Positions 24,562-34,405 of a DNA stretch of 64,000 bases are shown here, piece after piece (the first letter of the stretch is position 1; every line of letters begins with the position of its first letter). The notes beneath the pieces were generated by a model, which saw only the letters and a program-made list of their open reading frames with translations, was not told the DNA's origin and ran no database searches. This stretch comes from Stappia sp. MMSF_3263. Lineage in GTDB: Bacteria; Pseudomonadota; Alphaproteobacteria; Rhizobiales; Stappiaceae. The translations under genes were made by a program, and so were the position numbers. Where the stretch lies: the NCBI RefSeq assembly GCF_030733745.1, contig NZ_JASHIK010000008.1:141334-205333 (forward strand), read 5' to 3'.

Positions 24562-26760
24562 ATGCGCATCACTCGGCGCAAGCATCTGTTGGTGGCAAGT
24601 GTCGCGTGCTTCTTTCTTCTCGTGGTAACCGCTCTGCGGGCCTACGATCCCGGCTTCGTCTCCTCCATCCGCCTCCTCGGTTTCGACGGCTACCAGCGCT
24701 TCTGGCCGAGAGAGCAGGGAGAGTTCCCGGTCCGCATCGTCGATATCGACGAGCGTTCGCTCGCCGTCCACGGCCAATGGCCCTGGCGACGCGACATGCT
24801 GGCCAGGCTCACCGAGGCTCTTGCGGACATGGGAGCGGCTGCGATCGCCTATGACGTGATCTTCGCCGAGCCCGACCGCCTGTCGCCGCATCGCTACGTG
24901 CCCGACCTTGATCTCGGCGGCGATATCAACGCTGCCAGTCTCGCCGGAAAGCTGCCCGACACGGACCAGGTGTTCGCGGCCGCCATAGCCGAGGCGCCAG
25001 TGGTCCTTGGCTACGCAGTGCTTCCCGATGCCAGCGGCGGAAAACCTCCGGTGAAAGCCGGTGTTTCCTACGCCGGAAGCGACCCTGTCGCCAGTGTGCC
25101 GGCTTTCGCCTCGACGCTGAACAGCCTGACTGTCCTGGAGGCGCCTGCCGCCGGCTCGGGCGGCGTCAGCCTGTCGAGCCGCGACACGGCCGGCATCGTG
25201 CGCCGCATCCCGATGGTCTTCACCGACGGCAAGACGCTTTTCCCAAGCCTTGTCATGGAGGCCCTGCGCGTTGCGCAAGGGGCGAGCGGCTTTATTGTAC
25301 GTTCCTCGGATGCCAGCGGGGAGATCGATGTCGGCACAGCGGAAGTGACCGACATCAAGGTCGGCGCCATTCCCTTCCCGACCACCGCCCAAGGGGAATT
25401 CTGGGTCTATTTCAACGAGGATCGGGCCGATCGCTACGTCTCCGCCGCTGATGTGCTTGATCCTGCCAGGCGGGCTGAAACCGTCGCGCGGATCGAGGGG
25501 CACGTTGTTTTCGTCGGCACCTCCTCGGTTGGCCTCTACGACATCCGGGCAACGCCGCTGGGCGATCTGGTGCCCGGCGTTTCCGTCCATGCTCAGGCCG
25601 CGGAGCAGATCCTCGCCGGCTCCTTCCTGAGCCGGCCGGACTGGGCCGACGGCACGGAGGTCATCGTTACCTTCTTGCTCGGCCTGATCGTCATCGCACT
25701 CGTTCTCAGCCTCGGTTCCATCTGGGCGGCGGCCATCGGCGGCGTCATCGCCTTCGGCCTTTACGCCGGCGCCATCCATCTCTTCCGCACGGAGGGCCTG
25801 CTCCTCGATCCCGTCTATCCGACAGCGGTCAATCTCTTCGTCGTCTATGCGGCGGCGACCGCCCTGCTCTACTTCCTGACCGAACGGGAAAAGCGCTTCG
25901 TACGCGCCGCCTTCGGCCAGTATCTCGCGCCCGAGATGGTCAAGCGGCTGGAGACGGCACCGGATTCGCTCAAGCTCGGCGGCGAGATGCGCGACATGAC
26001 CATCCTGTTCATGGATGTGCGCGGCTTCACGCCGATCTCCGAGCAGCTCACCCCGACCGACCTCGTCGCCTTTCTCAACGCGCTCCTGTCGCCTTTGTCG
26101 GACGAGATCCAGAACCGCGACGGCACCATCGACAAGTATATCGGCGACAGCATCATGGCCTTCTGGAATGCCCCCATGGATGTCGAGGCCCATGCCGCAC
26201 AGGCTTGCCGGGCGGCGCTGGAGATGGTCCGCATCACCGAGCGTCTGAACGCCGAGGACGCCTTCCAGTTTCGCGCCCGCGACCTGCCGATCCAGTCGGT
26301 GCGCATCGGCGTCGGTCTCAACACCGGCGAAGCCTGTGTCGGCAACATGGGGTCGAACCGCCGTTTCAACTATTCGGTGATCGGCGATGCGGTGAACGTC
26401 GCGGCCCGGATCGAATCCAGCTGCAAGGCCGTCGGCGCCGATTGCGTCGTCTCCGAAGACACGGCACGCGCGGCGCCCGATTTTGCCTTCCTCGAGGCCG
26501 GCGCGATCCCGCTAAAGGGCAAGAGCGTCCCGATCAAGCTCTTCGCGCTCGTCGGCGAGCCGGACTATGCCGCGGGCACCGCCTTCCAGACCCTTGCCCG
26601 GGCGCATGCGCAAATGGTCGCGGCCATCGACGAAGGAGACCGGGTCAGCGCCCTTGCAGGCCTCAAGGACTGCCGCGACAAGGCGCCCTCCCGCCTTGCC
26701 GACTTCTACGACCGCTTTCAGGAGCGCATCGAGGCCTTGCCGGAAACCGCCCTTGCCTGA
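24562..26760 (+). CDS. CHASE2-domain adenylate cyclase (class III)
   Basis: Membrane nucleotide cyclase making cAMP in response to an unknown periplasmic signal. The 732 residues show an N-terminal membrane helix (8-26), an extracytoplasmic CHASE2 sensor about 30-360 (FPVRIVDIDERSLAVHGQWPWRRD; FVGTSSVGLYDIRATPLGDLVPGVSVHAQ), three clustered helices about 372-440, then a class III catalytic domain from about 470 with metal aspartates D485 (ILFMDVRGFT) and D529 (DKYIGDSIMAFW) and the transition-state Asn/Arg pair in VIGDAVNVAARIES. Ser replaces the adenine-selecting Asp (FNYSVIGD), as in class IIIb cyclases. It is monocistronic; a second, different cyclase lies at 57.7 kb. Confidence 0.9.
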   Translation: MRITRRKHLLVASVACFFLLVVTALRAYDPGFVSSIRLLGFDGYQRFWPREQGEFPVRIVDIDERSLAVHGQWPWRRDMLARLTEALADMGAAAIAYDVIFAEPDRLSPHRYVPDLDLGGDINAASLAGKLPDTDQVFAAAIAEAPVVLGYAVLPDASGGKPPVKAGVSYAGSDPVASVPAFASTLNSLTVLEAPAAGSGGVSLSSRDTAGIVRRIPMVFTDGKTLFPSLVMEALRVAQGASGFIVRSSDASGEIDVGTAEVTDIKVGAIPFPTTAQGEFWVYFNEDRADRYVSAADVLDPARRAETVARIEGHVVFVGTSSVGLYDIRATPLGDLVPGVSVHAQAAEQILAGSFLSRPDWADGTEVIVTFLLGLIVIALVLSLGSIWAAAIGGVIAFGLYAGAIHLFRTEGLLLDPVYPTAVNLFVVYAAATALLYFLTEREKRFVRAAFGQYLAPEMVKRLETAPDSLKLGGEMRDMTILFMDVRGFTPISEQLTPTDLVAFLNALLSPLSDEIQNRDGTIDKYIGDSIMAFWNAPMDVEAHAAQACRAALEMVRITERLNAEDAFQFRARDLPIQSVRIGVGLNTGEACVGNMGSNRRFNYSVIGDAVNVAARIESSCKAVGADCVVSEDTARAAPDFAFLEAGAIPLKGKSVPIKLFALVGEPDYAAGTAFQTLARAHAQMVAAIDEGDRVSALAGLKDCRDKAPSRLADFYDRFQERIEALPETALA

Positions 26761-26800
26761 TCCCGTCGCCAGGAGGAAGACCGACCCTGCCGGCGTCCGC

Positions 26801-27742
26801 TCAGGACGCGCGTACGGCTCTCAGGAGACGCCCCGGCAAGGCAAGTATGCGCCCGTCCAGCACGGCCAGCCCCAGCAGCAGCAGCGCCATGCCGCCCAGT
26901 TGCGGCAGCGTCAGAACCTCGTCCAGGAAAAACGCGGCGATCAGGCTCGCACTGAGTGGAATGAGCAAGGTCACCAGGGAAGCATTGGTCGCGCCGGCCT
27001 CGCTCAGCAGACGGAAATAGATGAGATAGGCGAAGGCCGTGCAGAGCGTGCCAAGCGCCAACACCGAGAGCCATGCGGCCGGACCCGTTGCCGCCGGCGA
27101 CCAGCCCTCTCCGTGCCATGCAAAGGCCTGCCAGATCGCCAGCGGCAACAAGAGCAGGCTGGATCCCGTAAGCTGGCCGGCGGCCGAGATCATCACCGGC
27201 ACGCCCTTGAAGACCCGCGCGAAGGAGGCGGCAAAGGCATATGAAAGGGCCGCGCCAAGGCACAGCGCCTGCGCCCAGAGCGGCGCCCCGGAAAAACCGG
27301 CGAGCGGTCCGAAATCCAGCGCCGGCGCCATCAGCAGCGCGACACCCGCGAAACCGATGACGATCCCGGCGACCCGGTGCGCCCGCAGCACCTCCTGCGA
27401 GAACAGCAGCGAGGCCACCAGCACCGTGAAGATCGGCGTCGTGGCGTTGAGGATCGAGGCAAGGCTTGCCGGGATCGCGGTCTGGCCCCAGAAAATCAGC
27501 GAAAACGGGATGGCGTTGTTGAGGAGCCCCATCAACAGGAACGCGCCGAGCATGCGTCGCGACAGCGGAAACGCCTGGCCCGTCATCCGCAACACGGCAT
27601 GAAGCACCCCTGCCGCGATCGCCACCCGCAGGAAGGCCAGCGTCATCGGCGGCACCTCGGCCACCGCGACCTTGGCGAAAGGAAAGGTCGCGCCCCAGAT
27701 CAGTGACAGGAGCCCGAGCAGCAGCCAGTTCTTCCAGGTCAT
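26801..27742 (-). CDS. EamA/DMT-superfamily transporter
   Basis: Inner-membrane permease of 313 residues with ten predicted helices arranged as two EamA repeats, starting LLLGLLSLIWGATFPFAKVAVAEVPP and, in the second half, ALGTLCTAFAYLIYFRLLSEAGATNASLVTLLIPLSASLIAAF. Family members export amino acids or metabolites; the substrate here cannot be deduced. ATG 27742 was chosen because GGAAGG lies five bases before it; an upstream Met (27763) lacks a ribosome binding site. It is divergent from an MFS gene. Confidence 0.85.
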   Translation of the reverse strand: MTWKNWLLLGLLSLIWGATFPFAKVAVAEVPPMTLAFLRVAIAAGVLHAVLRMTGQAFPLSRRMLGAFLLMGLLNNAIPFSLIFWGQTAIPASLASILNATTPIFTVLVASLLFSQEVLRAHRVAGIVIGFAGVALLMAPALDFGPLAGFSGAPLWAQALCLGAALSYAFAASFARVFKGVPVMISAAGQLTGSSLLLLPLAIWQAFAWHGEGWSPAATGPAAWLSVLALGTLCTAFAYLIYFRLLSEAGATNASLVTLLIPLSASLIAAFFLDEVLTLPQLGGMALLLLGLAVLDGRILALPGRLLRAVRAS

Positions 27743-27903
27743 CCAGGCCTTCCGGGCATTCATGAAATCGGGCAGGGCCGGCATGCGCGACGGTAACGCA
27801 AAGGGCACCCCATCCTCGGTAGCACCCGTCGTTGAGGGCCGCCACCCGTTTCGCGACAGCTTTCCCGCGCGCATGTCCCGGTTCTGTTGGCGAGGGGAAA
27901 ACA

Positions 27904-29253
27904 ATGCTTGTGAGCGCCACCGCGAGCGGTCAGGATCAAGGTCCCGCCGCGCGCTTTCCGCCCCTGGTCCCAATGCCCGACAATCCTGCCCCGCTGACGT
28001 CCCGGCCACTGCTCTTCCGCCTCGTACCCCTGCTTGTCGCAGCAGCGCTCCTGCTTGGCGCCAACGGTCTTGCGATGACGGTGATTGCGGTGCGCGGCCG
28101 TCTCGCCGGACTGTCCGACACGATGATCGGCGTCTTCGGCTCCGCCTATTATGCGGGTTTCATCCTCGGCGTGCTGCTGACCCCCTTGCTGATCCGACGG
28201 GTCGGGCATATCCGCGTGTTTTCCGCGCTCGCCGCCCTGAGCGCGATCGCCGTGCTCGGCCTTTTCCTGACCCAGCCGGGCCTTGGCTGGGCGGCGCTGC
28301 GTTTCACCAGCGGCATCGCGTTCTGCGGCACCGCGATGGTGCTGGAAAGCTGGCTCAACGCACTTGCCTCCAATGCCGAACGCGGTCGCATTCTCAGCAT
28401 CTACCGGATCGTGGACCTCGGCGCGGTAACCGGCGGGCAGTTCCTGCTGCCGGCCTTCGGCGCGGGCGGCGCCGCGATCCTCGTTGTCATCGGCATCGTT
28501 TTCTGCGCCGCCCTCATCCCCGTCTCTCTCGCCCGCGAAGGCAACCCTCCCGTCTCCGATGCCAGAGGCGTCAACTATCTGGCCATATGGGCGATCTCTC
28601 CGGTCGCCGCCGTCGGCTGCCTGACCATAGGCTTGACCAACGGCGCCTTCCGGACCGTCGGTCCGGTCTATGCCGAAGGGGTCGGCCTTGATGCCGACGG
28701 GCTGGCGCTCCTCATCAGCCTTTGGGTCATCGCCGGCGCGATCTTCCAGTACCCGCTCGGCTGGGCCTCCGATCGTACCGACCGGCGCTATGTCCTGATC
28801 CTGGCTACAGCCGGTGCCGGTCTTTCCTGCCTGTTCCTGTCCGGCGTCAGCTTCCAGGCCGCGATCTTCCTGGGTGCCTTCCTGTTCGGCGGCTTCGCTC
28901 TGCCGCTCTATTCTCTCTCCGCCGCCCATGCCAACGATCACGCCGGCCCCGGCCAGTATGTCGAGCTTGCCGCCGGCCTCACCATGTTCTTCGCGATCGG
29001 TGCCGTCATCGGACCGCTGCTGGCCTCCGCCATCATGGACAGGTTCGGCCCCTCGGCCTTTTTCCTCTACACCGGGGGTCTGCATCTTGCCTTCGTTGCC
29101 TTTGTCGGCGCGCGCCTCCTGACCCGAGGCGCCGTTCCGGCCGAGCATCGCAAGCGCTTCGTCTGGCTGCTGCGCAACTCGCCAGCGATCTACCGCATGG
29201 CCGGAGGACAGAAAGCCACCCGGCCGGAAAGGGACAGGCCTTCGCCGGATTGA
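27904..29253 (+). CDS. MFS transporter (YcaD-like)
   Basis: Major-facilitator permease of 449 residues with about twelve membrane helices in two halves (first LLFRLVPLLVAAALLLGANGLAM; mid-protein VNYLAIWAISPVAAVGCLTIGL). The motif A region reads GFILGVLLTPLLIRRVGHIRVF between helices 2 and 3, and the second-half equivalent is QYPLGWASDRTDRRYVL. It resembles the YcaD-type subgroup. The substrate is unknown. GAGGGG precedes ATG 27904. It ends before a terminator at 29383. Confidence 0.85.
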   Translation: MLVSATASGQDQGPAARFPPLVPMPDNPAPLTSRPLLFRLVPLLVAAALLLGANGLAMTVIAVRGRLAGLSDTMIGVFGSAYYAGFILGVLLTPLLIRRVGHIRVFSALAALSAIAVLGLFLTQPGLGWAALRFTSGIAFCGTAMVLESWLNALASNAERGRILSIYRIVDLGAVTGGQFLLPAFGAGGAAILVVIGIVFCAALIPVSLAREGNPPVSDARGVNYLAIWAISPVAAVGCLTIGLTNGAFRTVGPVYAEGVGLDADGLALLISLWVIAGAIFQYPLGWASDRTDRRYVLILATAGAGLSCLFLSGVSFQAAIFLGAFLFGGFALPLYSLSAAHANDHAGPGQYVELAAGLTMFFAIGAVIGPLLASAIMDRFGPSAFFLYTGGLHLAFVAFVGARLLTRGAVPAEHRKRFVWLLRNSPAIYRMAGGQKATRPERDRPSPD

Positions 29254-29382
29254 GCGACAAGGCGGCTCGATCAAACCGCCAATTGTGGGGCACTGCGCGT
29301 AGCAAACGGTCCGGGCGCTGGTGGAAAGACCGGCTGAGGGCTCGTCAATCCGGCTTCGGACCGCTATAGTCCGCTCGCTTTG

Positions 29383-29408
29383 CCCCGGTTAGCAAGACCG
29401 GGGTTTTT
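29383..29408 (+). terminator. Intrinsic terminator between the MFS gene and purA
   Basis: Stem CCCCGGT with ACCGGGG, 7-base loop, followed by five T residues. It lies 130 bases after the MFS stop and separates that gene from purA. Confidence 0.85.
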
Positions 29409-29475
29409 CGTGTGCGCGGCGCAAGGCCCGCGCGGGGTTTTGCCGGCAACGCCGGATGCAAGGGAACTTACAGGC

Positions 29476-30768
29476 ATGGCCAATGTCGTCGTCGTCGGAT
29501 CACAGTGGGGTGACGAGGGAAAAGGCAAGATCGTCGACTGGCTGTCGGAACAGGCAGACGTCGTCGTGCGCTTCCAGGGCGGGCACAATGCCGGCCACAC
29601 GCTGGTGATCGACGGGATCAGCTACAAGCTGTCGCTGCTGCCTTCCGGCGTGGTGCGCGGCAAGCTCTCGGTGATCGGCAATGGCGTAGTGATCGACCCG
29701 CATGCGCTGGTCGCCGAAATCGCCCGTCTTGCCGAGCAGGGCGTGAGTGTGTCGCCGGAGACGCTTGCCATCGCCGGAAACGCGACACTCATCCTGTCGC
29801 TGCATCGCGAACTCGACGCATTGCGCGAGACAGCCGCGGCCGCCGGTACCAAGATCGGCACCACCAAGCGCGGCATCGGGCCTGCCTATGAGGACAAGGT
29901 CGGCCGCCGCGCGATCCGCGTGATGGATCTGGCCAACCTCAAGACCCTGCCGGCGAAGATCGAGCGGCTGCTGACCCATCACAACGCCCTGCGGCGCGGC
30001 CTCGGCGAGCCCGAAATCGAACCGGGCGCGATCTTTTCCGAGCTGGAAAGCGTTTCCGGCCAGGTGCTGCCCTACATGCAGACGGTCTGGTCGCTGCTCG
30101 ACACGTGCCGGCGCGAGGGCAAGCGCATCCTTTTCGAGGGCGCGCAGGGCACCTTGCTCGACATCGACCACGGCACCTATCCGTTCGTCACCTCGTCCAA
30201 CACCGTCTCCGGCCAGGCGGCTGCCGGCAGCGGTCTCGGCCCGGGCTCGATCGGCTATGTGCTCGGCATTACCAAAGCCTACACGACCCGCGTCGGCGAA
30301 GGCCCCTTCCCGACCGAGCAGGACAACGAGGTCGGCAATTTCCTGGGAACGCGCGGCCACGAATTCGGCACGGTGACGGGGCGCAAGCGTCGCTGCGGCT
30401 GGTTCGACGCGGTGCTCGTTCGCCAGTCCTGCTGTATCAACGGCATCCACGGTATCGCGCTGACCAAGCTGGACGTGCTCGACGGCCTTGATGAGATCAA
30501 GATCTGCGTGGCTTATGAGCTCGACGGCGAACGGATCGACCACCTGCCGGCCTCGCAAGGGGCCCAGGCGCGGGTCAAGCCGATCTATGAAACGCTTCCA
30601 GGGTGGAAGGAATCGACGGAAGGTGCGAGAACATGGGCTGACCTTCCCGCGCAGGCGGTAAAATACGTACGCCATGTCGAGGAGTTGATCGGTGCGCCGG
30701 TCACGCTGCTCTCGACCTCTCCGGAACGGGATGACACAATCCTTGTCCAGAATCCTTTTCAGGATTAA
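29476..30768 (+). CDS. purA: Adenylosuccinate synthetase
   Basis: Cytoplasmic enzyme converting IMP, aspartate and GTP to adenylosuccinate, the first committed step of AMP synthesis. It has 430 residues, the normal length. Seen: [16 protein letters not shown] with the catalytic Asp, [10 protein letters not shown] with the catalytic His, [38 protein letters not shown] and [12 protein letters not shown] 29476 gives the standard [16 protein letters not shown] start; an in-frame extension to 29380 overlaps the upstream terminator and is rejected. Confidence 0.97.
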   Translation: MANVVVVGSQWGDEGKGKIVDWLSEQADVVVRFQGGHNAGHTLVIDGISYKLSLLPSGVVRGKLSVIGNGVVIDPHALVAEIARLAEQGVSVSPETLAIAGNATLILSLHRELDALRETAAAAGTKIGTTKRGIGPAYEDKVGRRAIRVMDLANLKTLPAKIERLLTHHNALRRGLGEPEIEPGAIFSELESVSGQVLPYMQTVWSLLDTCRREGKRILFEGAQGTLLDIDHGTYPFVTSSNTVSGQAAAGSGLGPGSIGYVLGITKAYTTRVGEGPFPTEQDNEVGNFLGTRGHEFGTVTGRKRRCGWFDAVLVRQSCCINGIHGIALTKLDVLDGLDEIKICVAYELDGERIDHLPASQGAQARVKPIYETLPGWKESTEGARTWADLPAQAVKYVRHVEELIGAPVTLLSTSPERDDTILVQNPFQD

Positions 30769-30829
30769 GCGTTAGAACGGGGTTCGCGTCCATGCGCGAC
30801 CCTGTGTGCGGCGATCATGAGTTGATGAC

Positions 30830-32584
30830 ATGGCAGATTACTATCCGGTTTTGAAGAAAACCGTTGCTGCGCTCCCGGAAAACACGGGAGCGGCGCGGCG
30901 CGAAATATACCAACGCGCCCGAAAAGCCATTGTCGCGCAGTTGAAAGCCTATGATCCGCCGCTTTCGCCGTCGGAGATCACCAGCGAACAGCTTCGCCTG
31001 GAGGAATCGATCCGCAAGGTCGAGGCCGAGGCGGCGCGTGAGACGCTGGGCTTTTCGGCCAGCCAGCAGCCGGTCACCCCTCCCCGTCCACAGCCGCGAC
31101 AGACTGAGGCAGGGGAGCGGACTGCACCGGCCGTCGCAGCCGAGCCCAGGGGCGAGCCGAAACCCGCTATGCGGGAAGCACAGGCCCCGACCTCCACCCC
31201 GACCGCGACCCCGTCTCCGACCAGAAACGCGCCGGCTCCGGAGGCCAAGCAGACCTCCACGGCACCGGAAAACCGCGACCTTCTCAAGACCGCCATCGAC
31301 GATGCCCGCAAGCTTGGTGAGGCTGCCGATCAGGCAACGCGCAGCGCCAGGGGCGCACTTGACGGCGAGAGCTCAGGCCAGCCCCAGAAGCGCGAGCCGA
31401 CGCTCGGCCGGGACGACACCGACAGGCAGGACCAGACGCTGACCGCGCATGGCGGCCGCGATCACGGCCGCCCCCTGCCGCCCATCGACGGATCAATGCG
31501 CCCTTCCCGCCTGCCGGCGATCCTCGGCGGCGTGGCGCTTCTGATGCTGATCATCGGCGTCGGCGCCGTCGGCTATTCCCAGCGTGATGCCCTGATGGGC
31601 CTCTTCGAAGGCGGCGACGAACCGCAGGTCGCAAGGCCGGCGGACCCCGCGCCGACAAGCACGCCGACGCAGGAAGAAACATCGGCCTCGCGCAAGAACA
31701 GCGCCCGGCTGCTCGACGGCGGCGAGACTGGCGCGGCTCCGGACGCGCGCAGCGTCACCACGACGCGGATCACCCCGGCCGAACCGCAGACGGACACCGC
31801 CGCACCGCGTGCGCCGGCGGGAACGCCGCCACCCGTGCGCAGCGTCGAGCCCGAGCCGTCGGCGCCCACCACCCCGCCGGCCGGCGAGGCGGAAGGAACG
31901 GAAGAGCCTGACGAAACGCCGACCGATACCGCCACGGACGAAACACCGGCGGATCCGGAGCCCAGCCAGCAGGACCAGGTCGCCTCGGCAACCCCGCAGG
32001 CAGGCGCCCCGGGTACGGACAGCGCTGCCGGATCCGATGCTCCCGTCGCACAGCGGGCCATTCTCTACGAAGAAGGTGCGCAGGCGGGCAGCGCCGGGCA
32101 GGCGTCCACCGGTCGCGCCGTGTGGAGCGTTTCACAGGAAGCCGTCGACGGGCGCACCGAGACAGTGCTGAAGATGCGCATCGAGGTGCCCGACCGCAAC
32201 ATCGCCGCCAACCTAACGCTGCGGCCCAACCGCGACGACACCCTGCCAGCCAGCCACCTCCTCGAGGTGCAGTTCGACCTGCCGCCGAATTTCAGTGGCA
32301 GCAGTGTCGCGGAGGTTCCCGGCCTCGTCATGAAGACCACCGAGGAAGCCCGGGGCGACGCGCTGATCGGCGCCTCGGTCAAGGTCGCGGACGGCTACTT
32401 CTGGGTGGCGCTGTCGAACATTCCCGACGAGCAGGAGCGCAACCTGACGCTGCTGCGCGACCGCGGCTGGATCGACATTCCGATGCTCTACGAGAACGGC
32501 AAGCGCGCCATCCTGACGCTGGAAAAGGGCACGCCTGGTGCCCGCGCCGTCGAACAGGCGACAACAGCCTGGCGGGCCGGCTGA
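30830..32584 (+). CDS. Pro/Thr-rich single-span membrane protein of unknown function
   Basis: Protein of 584 residues with three parts: an N-terminal helical region (1-75, VLKKTVAALPENTGAARREIYQRARKAIVAQL), a long disordered Pro/Thr/Glu-rich stretch broken by one membrane helix at about 226-246 (LPAILGGVALLMLIIGVGAVGY), and a folded C-terminal domain of about 160 residues (AVWSVSQEAVDGRTETVLKMRIEVPDRN to the end). The N-terminal part resembles proteins often encoded beside purA in Rhizobiales, but I recognise no characterised family. Topology predicts a cytoplasmic N-terminus and a periplasmic C-terminal domain. It is followed by a bidirectional terminator. Confidence 0.7.
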   Translation: MADYYPVLKKTVAALPENTGAARREIYQRARKAIVAQLKAYDPPLSPSEITSEQLRLEESIRKVEAEAARETLGFSASQQPVTPPRPQPRQTEAGERTAPAVAAEPRGEPKPAMREAQAPTSTPTATPSPTRNAPAPEAKQTSTAPENRDLLKTAIDDARKLGEAADQATRSARGALDGESSGQPQKREPTLGRDDTDRQDQTLTAHGGRDHGRPLPPIDGSMRPSRLPAILGGVALLMLIIGVGAVGYSQRDALMGLFEGGDEPQVARPADPAPTSTPTQEETSASRKNSARLLDGGETGAAPDARSVTTTRITPAEPQTDTAAPRAPAGTPPPVRSVEPEPSAPTTPPAGEAEGTEEPDETPTDTATDETPADPEPSQQDQVASATPQAGAPGTDSAAGSDAPVAQRAILYEEGAQAGSAGQASTGRAVWSVSQEAVDGRTETVLKMRIEVPDRNIAANLTLRPNRDDTLPASHLLEVQFDLPPNFSGSSVAEVPGLVMKTTEEARGDALIGASVKVADGYFWVALSNIPDEQERNLTLLRDRGWIDIPMLYENGKRAILTLEKGTPGARAVEQATTAWRAG

Positions 32585-32648
32585 GCCAGAAGAGCGGGCC
32601 GCTCCCGGGCGCGCACCGCATTCCGGCCTACCCAAGGACGCTGACGAC

Positions 32649-32681
32649 AAAGGGCCGGAGCGGCAGCGCTCCGGCCCTTTT
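32649..32681. terminator. Bidirectional terminator between converging genes (30830 and serA)
   Basis: A 13-bp stem (32649-32661 with 32668-32680), 6-base loop, with A-rich and T-rich ends. It sits between the plus-strand membrane-protein gene and the minus-strand serA and can serve both. Confidence 0.8.
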
Positions 32682-32708
32682 CATGTTGCAGCGGTCAATC
32701 GCCGGTTG

Positions 32709-34295
32709 TCAGAAGCGCAGCGGCTTTGCCTGCTTCACATGCGGCAGGCTGGTGATGCGCTCAAGCACGGCTGCCGGCACTTCGCCGTCCACCTCGACGA
32801 GGCAGATCGCGTCCTCGCCCGGTGCGGTGCGGCCAAGGTTGAACGTCGCGATATTGACACCCGCCTCGCCGAGCACCGTCCCCAGATGGCCGATGAAGCC
32901 GGGCTTGTCCTCGTTGGTGACATAAAGCATGTGGGGGCCGAGTTCGGCCTCCATGTTGATGCCCTTCACCTGGATGACGCGCGGCTTGCCGTCGGCGAAG
33001 ACCGTGCCGGCAACGGAGCGTTCCTGGCGCTCGGTCTTCACCGTCAGGCGGATATAGCTCTCATAGGCGCCTGCCTGGCCGCGGCGCACCTCCTCCACCG
33101 GGATGCCGCGCTCGCGCGCCATGATCGGGGCGGAGACCATGTTCACGGTCTGCAGCAACGGCTGGAGAATGCCCGTGAGCGCTGCCGCCGTCAGCGCCTT
33201 GACGTTCATCTCCGCGACCTCGCCCTCGTATTCCAGCCGGATGCCGGACAGACCTGTTTCCGTCAGTTGACCGGCGAAGGAACCAAGCAGTTCGGCAAGC
33301 TTGACAAAGGGTGTCAGGCGCGGGGCTTCCTCGGCCGTGATCGAGGGCATGTTGAGCGCGTTGGAAACCGCGCCCTTGACCAGGTAGTCCGACATCTGCT
33401 CGGCGACCTGCAGGGCGACGTTTTCCTGCGCCTCGCTCGTCGAGGCGCCCAGATGCGGCGTGCACACCAGGTTCGGTGCGCCGAAAAGAATGTTCTCGGT
33501 CGCCGGTTCCTCGACAAAGACGTCGACGCCGGCGCCGCCGACCTTGCCGCTGTCGAGGGCGGCGCGCAGGGCTTGTTCGTCGATCAGCCCGCCGCGTGCG
33601 CAGTTGATCAATATGACCCCGTCTCGCATCTTCGCAATCGCCGCCGCGTCGATGATGTTGCGCGTCTTGTCGGTCAATGGCGTGTGCAGCGAGATGACTT
33701 CGGCGCGTGCGAACAGCGTGTCGAGATCGACCTTCTCGACGCCCAGGTCGATGGCCCGCTCGTCGGACAGGAACGGATCATAGGCGATGACACGCATCTT
33801 CAGCCCGATCGCGCGATCGGCGACGATCGAGCCGATATTGCCGCAACCGATCAGGCCGAGCGTCTTGGAGGTGATCTCCGCGCCCATGAATTTCGACTTT
33901 TCCCACTTGCCGGCCTGGGTCGAGGCATCGGCCCGCGGTACCTGGCGGGCAACCGCGAACATCATCGCGATAGCATGTTCGGCCGTGGTGATCGAGTTGC
34001 CGAACGGCGTGTTCATGACGATCACGCCCTTGGCGGAGGCTGCCGTGATGTCGACATTGTCGACCCCGATGCCGGCACGGCCGACGACTTTCAGCCGGTC
34101 GGCTGCGGCGAGCAGCTTGTCGGTGACCTTGGTCGCCGAGCGGATTGCAAGGCCGTCATATTGGCCGATCGCGGCGAGGAGCTTGTCCTTGTCCTTGCCC
34201 AGGTCTGGCAGGTAGTCGACCTCGACGCCGCGCGACTTGAAAATCTCGACGGCCGCAGCCGAAAGCTTGTCGGAAATCAGGACCCTCGGGGCCAT
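32709..34295 (-). CDS. serA: D-3-phosphoglycerate dehydrogenase
   Basis: First enzyme of serine biosynthesis, oxidising 3-phosphoglycerate with NAD+. It has 528 residues, the long form with an intervening (ASB) domain and a C-terminal ACT domain. Seen: NAD motif LGLIGCGNIGSIVADRAIG, catalytic Arg in LINCARGGLIDEQAL, Glu in EPATENILF and His in TPHLGAST; the ACT domain starts near MLYVTNEDKPGFIGHLGTV. ATG 34295 has GGGAGA upstream; an open extension lacks family similarity. It lies 110 bases downstream of serC and probably shares its transcript. Confidence 0.96.
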   Translation of the reverse strand: MAPRVLISDKLSAAAVEIFKSRGVEVDYLPDLGKDKDKLLAAIGQYDGLAIRSATKVTDKLLAAADRLKVVGRAGIGVDNVDITAASAKGVIVMNTPFGNSITTAEHAIAMMFAVARQVPRADASTQAGKWEKSKFMGAEITSKTLGLIGCGNIGSIVADRAIGLKMRVIAYDPFLSDERAIDLGVEKVDLDTLFARAEVISLHTPLTDKTRNIIDAAAIAKMRDGVILINCARGGLIDEQALRAALDSGKVGGAGVDVFVEEPATENILFGAPNLVCTPHLGASTSEAQENVALQVAEQMSDYLVKGAVSNALNMPSITAEEAPRLTPFVKLAELLGSFAGQLTETGLSGIRLEYEGEVAEMNVKALTAAALTGILQPLLQTVNMVSAPIMARERGIPVEEVRRGQAGAYESYIRLTVKTERQERSVAGTVFADGKPRVIQVKGINMEAELGPHMLYVTNEDKPGFIGHLGTVLGEAGVNIATFNLGRTAPGEDAICLVEVDGEVPAAVLERITSLPHVKQAKPLRF

Positions 34296-34405
34296 TGGCT
34301 TGTCTCCCTGACTGGCCGCCGCCCGGATATGTCCCGCAAGGGACATGCCGGACTGCGACCGGATCTGTTGCCATGCATTGTCGGAAATGAAAGCGGCTGG
34401 ACCGC

